The notes below the pieces were generated by a model. The model was not told the DNA's origin and searched no databases. It saw nothing but the letters and a program-made list of their open reading frames with translations. The translations under genes and the position numbers were made by a program. DNA of 6,016 nucleotides from Alphaproteobacteria bacterium (GTDB lineage Bacteria > Pseudomonadota > Alphaproteobacteria > UBA8366): assembly GCA_030743445.1 (NCBI GenBank), contig JASLSL010000224.1, forward strand, positions 1-6,016. Reading direction: 5' to 3'. The first letter of the stretch is position 1. Every line of letters starts with the position of its first letter. Shown one piece after another: positions 1 through 4,425 of the stretch.

Positions 1-393
1 GTCCTCATGCTGATCGCCAAGTTCGTGTCCACCGATCCGATGCTGCTGCGCGGCCTCGGCGCGATCATCCTGCTCGGCACCCCGGCGGCGATCGTCATGC
101 TAATATTCTACCAGTCTTGGCAGCATACCGAGCAGACCAAACTGAATGCCGTGGGCTCCCGGTTCTCGAGCCTGTTCCGCCAGATCCGGGGGATCAAATC
201 CAAGTTCGAGGGGAACCTCCATCGTTACATGATCCTGCTGTTCATGGTCACGGTCATCGGCCTCGGCGCGGTCGTTTCGTTCACCACGATCATGTCGATC
301 CGCGACGATGCGCTGGCGGCGATCGAGGCCGCGGAAAAGGTGAAGAAAGGGGCCGCCGGGAGGTCGCTATTCGAAAGAGGTTTGGCAAAGTAA
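1..393 (+). CDS. Small membrane protein with two transmembrane segments, possibly 5'-partial
   Basis: I do not recognise this gene. The frame is open to the left edge of the window. The first ATG is at position 7, giving 128 aa, but only six bases precede it, so it is impossible to say whether that ATG is the true start or an internal Met of a longer protein. Counted from that ATG, two hydrophobic segments stand out, at about residues 13-36 and 74-97. They are joined by a basic, polar loop (about 38-73), and a charged tail (about 98-128, rich in Ala, Glu, Lys and Arg) follows. This suggests an inner-membrane protein; no catalytic motif is visible. The TAA stop lies 45 bp from the stop codon of the convergent DUF1194 gene, so the two are transcribed towards each other. 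It could be the C-terminal end of a larger multi-pass protein. Confidence 0.6.
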   Translation, partial: VLMLIAKFVSTDPMLLRGLGAIILLGTPAAIVMLIFYQSWQHTEQTKLNAVGSRFSSLFRQIRGIKSKFEGNLHRYMILLFMVTVIGLGAVVSFTTIMSIRDDALAAIEAAEKVKKGAAGRSLFERGLAK

Positions 394-438
394 ACATCGC
401 CGAAGCGACGGATCGGCCGCGGCGGTGGCGGCTATTCA

Positions 439-1266
439 TTACTGGTTCAGCGGCGGATCTTCATCGAGGAGCCACTCACGCCGCTTCTCGCCCATGTCGC
501 AGGTCGGCTTCTCCTCCCACGTGGCCGGGACGATCCGCCAACGCGGCGGAGGCCTGTGCCCGGCGATCTCCAAGATCATCTTCTTGCGAATGGCGCGGGC
601 GAAGTCCTGGAACCCGTCGGCGACGACGATGAAGGCGCCGGGCCCGCCGATCACGCAGTTGACGTAGTAGACGTCGAGCTGCTTGTAGGCCGGCCACCCA
701 TAGCGGCTCGGCCGGTCGTTCATGATCGGCAATCCGTTGATGATGAAGCCCGCGCCGATCGCCCGATCGCGCGCCTTGGGCACGAACTCGCCGACATTGT
801 TGGGACCGTCGCCCGAGATGTCGATGATCCGCCGGATGCCGCTATAGCCGTTGTTCTCGAACATCGGCATGGCGAAATTCACGGCGCCACTGATCGACGT
901 CCACAACTCGGTCATGATCGGCGCGCGGGCGACCTTCCCGGCGAAGGCGCGGGCGCTCGCCTCGTCCTCGATCAGCGTCCAGTCGGCGACGATCATCTGG
1001 TACCGCCCGGCCCACTCGACATAAGAGGCCGCGATGCGGCCGATGAATCCCGATTTGATGGTCCGGATCACCTCGGGATCGGCGAACGCGTTGAGGTAGC
1101 CCTCGCGCTGTAGCTGGGCCTCCTCCATATCGATGCTGCCGGAGATGTCGACCGCGAAGACAAGCTCGACGTCGACCGGGACTTCCTTGCCCGCGGCCGG
1201 CCATGCGGTGACCAGCACCGCCAGCGCGAATCCGATGAGGTGGCCTATCGCATGTCGCTGCGTCAG
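439..1266 (-). CDS. DUF1194 family protein, von Willebrand A-like, secreted; probable CTG start
   Basis: This is an exported protein of the DUF1194 family, which has a von Willebrand factor A-like fold; its role is not established. I placed the start at a CTG (1264-1266), giving 275 aa. It sits 6 nt after a GGGAGGGG ribosome site and restores a full signal peptide: n-region TQRHAIGH, hydrophobic core LIGFALAVLVTA, then a probable cleavage region at AWPAAG/K. The nearest conventional start, GTG at 1216-1218 (259 aa), cuts the signal in half and has no ribosome site. Numbered from the CTG, residues 40-44 (DISGS) form the metal-binding DxSxS motif, Thr119 is a candidate third MIDAS residue, and 149-154 (DISGDG) is the second acidic motif. 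The segments INGLPI (176-181) and YYVNCVIGGPGAF are typical of DUF1194. It is the last gene of the minus-strand cluster, about 40 bp after the M48 peptidase, so it may act with it outside the cytoplasm (inference). Confidence 0.9.
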   Translation of the reverse strand: MTQRHAIGHLIGFALAVLVTAWPAAGKEVPVDVELVFAVDISGSIDMEEAQLQREGYLNAFADPEVIRTIKSGFIGRIAASYVEWAGRYQMIVADWTLIEDEASARAFAGKVARAPIMTELWTSISGAVNFAMPMFENNGYSGIRRIIDISGDGPNNVGEFVPKARDRAIGAGFIINGLPIMNDRPSRYGWPAYKQLDVYYVNCVIGGPGAFIVVADGFQDFARAIRKKMILEIAGHRPPPRWRIVPATWEEKPTCDMGEKRREWLLDEDPPLNQ

Positions 1267-1272
1267 TGGGGT

Positions 1273-1280
1273 CCCCTCCC
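1273..1280 (-). promoter_or_regulatory. Ribosome binding site supporting the CTG start of the DUF1194 gene
   Basis: Read on the minus strand this is GGGAGGGG, a strong purine-rich Shine-Dalgarno-like stretch. It is followed after 6 nt by CTG (1264-1266). No ATG, GTG or TTG in the DUF1194 frame lies at a suitable distance. The only nearby ATG (1251-1253) is in another frame and reaches a TAG after one further codon. The site therefore decides the start choice, on sequence evidence only. Confidence 0.6.
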
Positions 1281-1306
1281 GAGCTTCCGTATCCGCGCGG
1301 CGCCCG

Positions 1307-2284
1307 CTATCCGCGCCGGCGGAGATGCCTGCGCGTCGGAAAAGTTCGCTTCAACGCGGCGTATCCGCCGGGCCGGGCGACCCGCTGCGCCGACGGCAAG
1401 TCACTCGCCGCGGCCTCGATCCGGCGGATGCGCTCCTCGGTGCCCGGATGGGTCGAGTAGAGCGAAGTCGTCGCCTGTTGCGACGGCGGCATGATTTCCA
1501 AAAGCGTGCGGAAGAAGTTCGCCGCCTTGCTCGGATCGTGCCCGGTGTTGCCGAATACCGCGATCAGGTGCTGATCGGCCTCGAACTCGCGTTCCTCGGA
1601 ATAGCCGGTCGTCACCATCTGCAACAGCGGAAACTCGAGCGCGTCGATCAGGGTGTCGCTGAGCAGCCGGTCGCCGCCCATGGCACCGGCCAGGGCCTCG
1701 CGCGACAGCGACGTGAGTCCCTTGGTGAAGCTCTCGGATTTCAGTTGGCTGAGACCGTGGCTGAGCTCGGCGTGGCCGATCTCGTGGCCGAGCACGGCGG
1801 CGAGTTCCGCTTCGTCCGAGGTGTAACGCAGCAAACCCTTGTTGACGCCGATCTTGCCGCCCGGCAGTACCCAGGCGTTGACCGTGTTGTTGTTGAGCAG
1901 CGTTACCTCCCACTGCAAGTTCGGCCGGCCGGTCGTGGCCAGTATGTCCTCGGAGAAATTGCGCAGCTCGGTCTGCGCCCGCCGGTTGCGGTAGGCGCCA
2001 CCCATGCGGTCGATGAACCGCGGGTAGAGCGCGTTGCCGAGACGGATTTCATCTTCCTCGCCGAGCGTCAGCCCCTCGAACAGCGAGGTGAGTCCGGTGA
2101 ACACCCGGCCGAGGTCGATTCCGGGCGCCGCCGGCCCATCCTGATCGGAGTTGCCGAAGCCGAAGCTGAACTGAGCGATCGCCGGCGAGGCGATGGTGGT
2201 CGCGGCGGCGCTCGCAAGCCCCCGCACGACGCGCCGCCGGGTGGTGTGCCCGCAAGCGCCTGTCTTTTCCCCATGGTCGGTCAT
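1307..2284 (-). CDS. M48 family zinc metallopeptidase (BepA/Oma1/Loi-like) with Tat-type signal
   Basis: This is a zinc-dependent endopeptidase of family M48, of the type acting on envelope proteins. The 325-aa form starts at the ATG at 2282-2284, because AGGAGAGG (2289-2296) lies just upstream. A GTG 15 nt earlier overlaps the previous gene's stop but has no ribosome site. The leader has a twin-arginine-like motif (TRRRVVR, 15-21), a moderately hydrophobic stretch (22-37) and a probable cleavage site at AIA/Q (35-38). There is no lipobox. The peptidase domain follows at about 75-295: HEIGH at 167-171 gives the two zinc histidines and the catalytic Glu168. EREFEAD (231-237) supplies the third ligand, probably Glu233. 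STHP at 277-280 followed by ERIRRI is the conserved C-terminal M48 signature of BepA/Oma1-like enzymes. No TPR repeats follow, unlike BepA. The C-terminus is short and strongly basic. It is cotranscribed with exported neighbours, so a periplasmic role is likely. Confidence 0.93.
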   Translation of the reverse strand: MTDHGEKTGACGHTTRRRVVRGLASAAATTIASPAIAQFSFGFGNSDQDGPAAPGIDLGRVFTGLTSLFEGLTLGEEDEIRLGNALYPRFIDRMGGAYRNRRAQTELRNFSEDILATTGRPNLQWEVTLLNNNTVNAWVLPGGKIGVNKGLLRYTSDEAELAAVLGHEIGHAELSHGLSQLKSESFTKGLTSLSREALAGAMGGDRLLSDTLIDALEFPLLQMVTTGYSEEREFEADQHLIAVFGNTGHDPSKAANFFRTLLEIMPPSQQATTSLYSTHPGTEERIRRIEAAASDLPSAQRVARPGGYAALKRTFPTRRHLRRRG

Positions 2285-2288
2285 CGGT

Positions 2289-2296
2289 CCTCTCCT
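2289..2296 (-). promoter_or_regulatory. Ribosome binding site of the M48 peptidase gene
   Basis: Read on the minus strand this is AGGAGAGG, 4 nt before the ATG at 2284 (7 nt if only the AGGAG part pairs). Its first base is also the last base of the upstream gene's TGA stop (2296-2298), so ribosomes finishing that gene arrive directly at this site. It argues for the ATG at 2284 over the GTG at 2297-2299. Confidence 0.7.
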
Positions 2297-3069
2297 CACG
2301 GTCCAATGGGCACCAATCGGCTCAATGTCGTCTCGGCGCCCTCCAGCTCCGGGTCGATCGAGAACGCGGTCTTGGCCGGCGGCGCGCCCGGCAACGACAC
2401 CTGCACCTCGTAGGGCACGCCGACCTCGAGCTTCGGAGCGTCGACGGGATACTCAAGATGGGTTTTGTCGCTGACACCGCGCCAGATCACCTTCGGCGGA
2501 TCGAGGTCGAGCGAGATGACGGCCAGTGCCGAGAACGAGCCCGGCGGCGCCGACCATTTGAAGATCGGCCGGTCGCTCTTGATCGTGCGCTCGGCCCAGT
2601 CCTGCCCGGCGAAGGCGGCGACGCGATAGGCGGTGCCGGCAGCCTCTTGGGTCGACTCTGTTGTGGCGACCTGGTTGCCTTCGCACGGCGCTTGGCTCTT
2701 CTCGACGGTGCCGCCTTCGACGACGCTGGCGTTGTCGCCGACCTCGACCTGGCCGCCCTGTATCGTCTCCACGACGCAGCTCTCGAGATAGGACAACACG
2801 ATCGATCCGGCGTCGCCGAGCTCGATGACCCAGCCGGGATAGACGTAATCGAAGGCCTGCAGTTTGACGCCAGGCGCGTTCGCGACAGATTCGACGAGCG
2901 CCGAGGGACGCTTCGGTCGTGGCGCTTCCTGCGGCGCTGCCTTGGTTTCCGTCTTCTCCTCTTCCGGCTTTTCCTCGTGATAGAAGGCCTGGGCGGTCGC
3001 GGCGATAAAGCCCACGGCGAGTGCCGCCGCGGCGATTCTCATTGATTTTCCCAGCAGCGAGTTTGGCAT
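2296..3069 (-). CDS. Secreted FecR-like beta-rich protein, function unknown
   Basis: No confident family name can be given. The 257-aa reading starts with ATG at 3067-3069. A second ATG at 3040-3042 (Met10) is equally plausible, since both have a weak GGGAA-type ribosome site. Residues about 10-28 form a Sec signal peptide ending AQA/F (28-29). A charged linker rich in Glu, Lys and Pro (31-55) follows. Residues about 75-120 resemble the FecR fold: GWVIELGDAGSIVLSYLES, then ETIQGGQVEVG, a pattern of short strands with glycine turns. Residues about 165-235 (PIFKWSAPPG, VIWRG, then LEVGVPYEVQV) look like the immunoglobulin/fibronectin-like module often found next to FecR domains. The mature part has two cysteines, Cys98 and Cys129, which could form a disulfide. 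There is no transmembrane anchor after the signal, unlike classical FecR anti-sigma regulators. It is the first gene of the cluster, ending 11 bp before the M48 start. Confidence 0.75.
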   Translation of the reverse strand: MPNSLLGKSMRIAAAALAVGFIAATAQAFYHEEKPEEEKTETKAAPQEAPRPKRPSALVESVANAPGVKLQAFDYVYPGWVIELGDAGSIVLSYLESCVVETIQGGQVEVGDNASVVEGGTVEKSQAPCEGNQVATTESTQEAAGTAYRVAAFAGQDWAERTIKSDRPIFKWSAPPGSFSALAVISLDLDPPKVIWRGVSDKTHLEYPVDAPKLEVGVPYEVQVSLPGAPPAKTAFSIDPELEGAETTLSRLVPIGP

Positions 3070-3179
3070 TGTGCGTTCCCGAATTCACCCAACAATATCG
3101 CAGTCGGGATACGGTTGGAAGCGCGCCTCGCGACCCCGCCGCCGATGCTGTAGATATGGTATCGACATAGGAGGAACGC
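3070..3179. promoter_or_regulatory. Divergent intergenic region expected to hold promoters for both flanking units
   Basis: These 110 bp separate the minus-strand envelope cluster from the plus-strand RidA/HAD pair, so promoters for both directions should lie here. I see no convincing -35/-10 pair on either strand. AT-richer patches occur at about 3102-3109 (AACAATAT region, minus side) and 3151-3163 (TAGATATGGTATC, plus side). The second could supply a -10 element, but it has no good -35 partner at 16-18 bp. No clear operator palindrome was found. The assignment rests on gene arrangement alone. Confidence 0.35.
3169..3174 (+). promoter_or_regulatory. Consensus ribosome binding site of the RidA-family gene
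   Basis: A perfect AGGAGG lies 5 nt before the ATG at 3180. It fixes the start of the RidA-family gene and is the strongest translation signal in the window, suggesting efficient expression of the first gene of the pair. Confidence 0.85.
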
Positions 3180-3590
3180 ATGCCAAAACAACGCATCGTC
3201 AGCGAGCACGTGGCCGAGCCGCCGGAAGGCACTTGGTCGAACTGCCTGGTCGTCGGCAACCATGTCTATATCGCCGGGATGACCGCCCGCGGCGGCGACT
3301 TCGGCGGCATCGAGGGCACCGACGCCAACGAGCAGACCAAGGCGATCTTCACCAAGATCAAGCACCTGATCGAGGACGCCGGCGGCACCATGGCCGACAT
3401 CGTCAAGGTCAACATCTTCCTGACCGACATCGCCGATCGGGACCGGGTGTGGGAGGCCCGGCGCGAGTTCTTCACCGGCGATTTCCCGGTCTCGACCCTG
3501 CTCGAGATCAGCAAGCTGGTGCTGCCCGAGATGAAGGTCGAGATCGAGGCGGTCGCCGTTCTTGGCGCCGGCGGGGGCGCCGACGGTTGA
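3180..3590 (+). CDS. RidA/YjgF/YER057c/UK114 family protein lacking the catalytic arginine
   Basis: This is a small cytoplasmic protein of the Rid family, whose members are usually trimers with ligand sites at the subunit interfaces. Canonical RidA hydrolyses reactive enamine/imine intermediates to ketoacids. At 136 aa it has the family's normal length. Landmarks are VYIAGMTARGGDF (29-41, the strand and loop matching the ITSGQIP region), the helix around 49-68, DIVKVNIFLTDI (73-84) and KVEIEAVAV (119-127) at the C-terminus. In E. coli RidA the sequence FPARSCVE holds Arg105, which binds the substrate carboxylate. Here the matching stretch is FPVSTLLE (102-109), so that arginine is replaced by Ser105. 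This places it with Rid subfamilies not expected to have imine deaminase activity. The start follows a perfect AGGAGG. Its TGA overlaps the TTG start of the HAD gene, so the two are probably made together and may share a pathway. Confidence 0.92.
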   Translation: MPKQRIVSEHVAEPPEGTWSNCLVVGNHVYIAGMTARGGDFGGIEGTDANEQTKAIFTKIKHLIEDAGGTMADIVKVNIFLTDIADRDRVWEARREFFTGDFPVSTLLEISKLVLPEMKVEIEAVAVLGAGGGADG

Positions 3591-4306
3591 CCGACTTGTC
3601 CGACGTGAAGGCGCTGGTCTTCGACGTCTTCGGCACCGTCGTCGACTGGCGCAACAGCGTGATCTTCGAGCTCTCGGACTTCTTCGCGGCGCGCGGCTTC
3701 GAGGCCGATTGGCCCGACTTCGTCGATCGATGGAAGGCGTGCTACCGGCCAGGCATGGACGAGATCGTGCGCGGCGAGCGGCCGTGGCGCTCGGTCCACG
3801 ACATCTACCGTGAGGCACTGACGGGGCTCTTGGCCGATTTCGGCGCGCCACCGCTCGACGAGAATGAGGCCGAATTCGTGACCGATGCCTGGTACCGGCT
3901 CGACCCGTGGCCGGATGCGGTCGGTGGGCTGACCCGTCTCAGGACCAGGTTCGCGCTCTCGACCCTCTCGAACGCGGACTTCGCCGGCATGGTCGCGATG
4001 TCGAAGCGCGCCGGGCTGCCCTGGGACTGCGTCCTGACCGCCGACGTGGTGCAAACCTACAAGCCCGACCCCAAGGTCTACCAGATGGCGATCCGGCTGC
4101 TCGGCGGCGAGGAGCCCGCCAAAGTGATGCTGGTCGCGGCGCACAACTACGACCTCGCCGAGGCCCAGTCGCACGGCATGCGCACCGCCTTCATCCCACG
4201 GACGAACGAATACGGACCGGCCCAGACCACAGACCTCGCGCCGATCGGCGACTGGGACCTGATCGCCGAAGACCTGGAGGATCTGGCGCAGAGGCTCGGT
4301 TGCTAG
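3587..4306 (+). CDS. HAD-superfamily hydrolase, haloacid dehalogenase type II-like
   Basis: This cytoplasmic hydrolase resembles (S)-2-haloacid dehalogenases, which replace a halogen on a 2-haloacid via an aspartyl-ester intermediate; the true substrate is unknown. With the TTG at 3587-3589 as start it is 239 aa, close to family size. That TTG overlaps the RidA stop (TTGA), with a G-rich stretch about 9 nt upstream. A TTG at 3596 or GTG at 3605 are alternatives. HAD motif I is FDVFGTVVDW (12-21) with nucleophile Asp13. Position +2 is Phe, not the Asp of phosphatases, which favours a dehalogenase-like enzyme. A helical cap occupies about 22-105. Motif II is STLSN (125-129), motif III is Lys159 in YKPDPKVY, and motif IV is AAHNYD (184-189) with Asp189. 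The dehalogenase SSNxxD form of motif IV is replaced by AAHNYD, so activity on haloacids should not be assumed. Confidence 0.9.
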   Translation: MTDLSDVKALVFDVFGTVVDWRNSVIFELSDFFAARGFEADWPDFVDRWKACYRPGMDEIVRGERPWRSVHDIYREALTGLLADFGAPPLDENEAEFVTDAWYRLDPWPDAVGGLTRLRTRFALSTLSNADFAGMVAMSKRAGLPWDCVLTADVVQTYKPDPKVYQMAIRLLGGEEPAKVMLVAAHNYDLAEAQSHGMRTAFIPRTNEYGPAQTTDLAPIGDWDLIAEDLEDLAQRLGC

Positions 4307-4425
4307 AGCAAATCCGGCACGGCCTATTTTCGACCGCCCCCCGGGAAGCGTTTCGATCCCCTGCCGAAGCCTCTCGCGGGTAACGAATTCGGGATCGAGG
4401 GACACGATTGCGCTAAACTCGGAAC
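4307..4425. other. Intergenic gap between the HAD gene and the permease
   Basis: These 119 bp hold no gene. A GGC-ACG-GCC sequence followed by TATTTT lies just after the HAD stop (about 4316-4327), but a 3-bp stem is too short to call a terminator. TAAACT at 4414-4419 could act as a -10 element for the permease but has no good -35 partner. Whether the permease has its own promoter or is read from the RidA/HAD unit cannot be decided from the sequence. Confidence 0.4.

Noticed and set aside
416..432. Inverted repeat GCCGC/GCGGC with a 7-nt loop between the convergent genes, as a possible terminator
   Set aside because: Only 5 bp of stem and no T-run on either strand. Such short GC repeats are expected by chance here.
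2297..2299. GTG start of the M48 gene overlapping the upstream TGA as GTGA
   Set aside because: There is no ribosome site before it, whereas the ATG at 2284 has AGGAGAGG at good spacing.
1133..2413. Long plus-strand open frame (426 codons) opposite the M48 peptidase gene
   Set aside because: It is the antisense of a gene with intact HEIGH, EREFEAD and STHP motifs. The plus-strand product has low-complexity Arg/Gly/Ala composition and spans the junctions of three real genes.
3115..3156. TTGGAA (3115-3120) and TAGATA (3151-3156) as a promoter for the RidA-family gene
   Set aside because: The spacing is 30 bp, far from the 16-18 bp expected for a sigma-70-type promoter.
3071..3586. In-frame extension of the HAD gene upstream through the RidA-family gene, suggesting a 411-aa fusion
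   Set aside because: The extension is an Arg/Gly-rich alternative frame of the RidA gene with no domain. HAD homology begins only just after the RidA stop, where a TTG start exists.
4316..4327. GGC-ACG-GCC followed by TATTTT after the HAD stop, as a rho-independent terminator
   Set aside because: The stem is 3 bp and the T-tract is short and interrupted, too weak to support a call.
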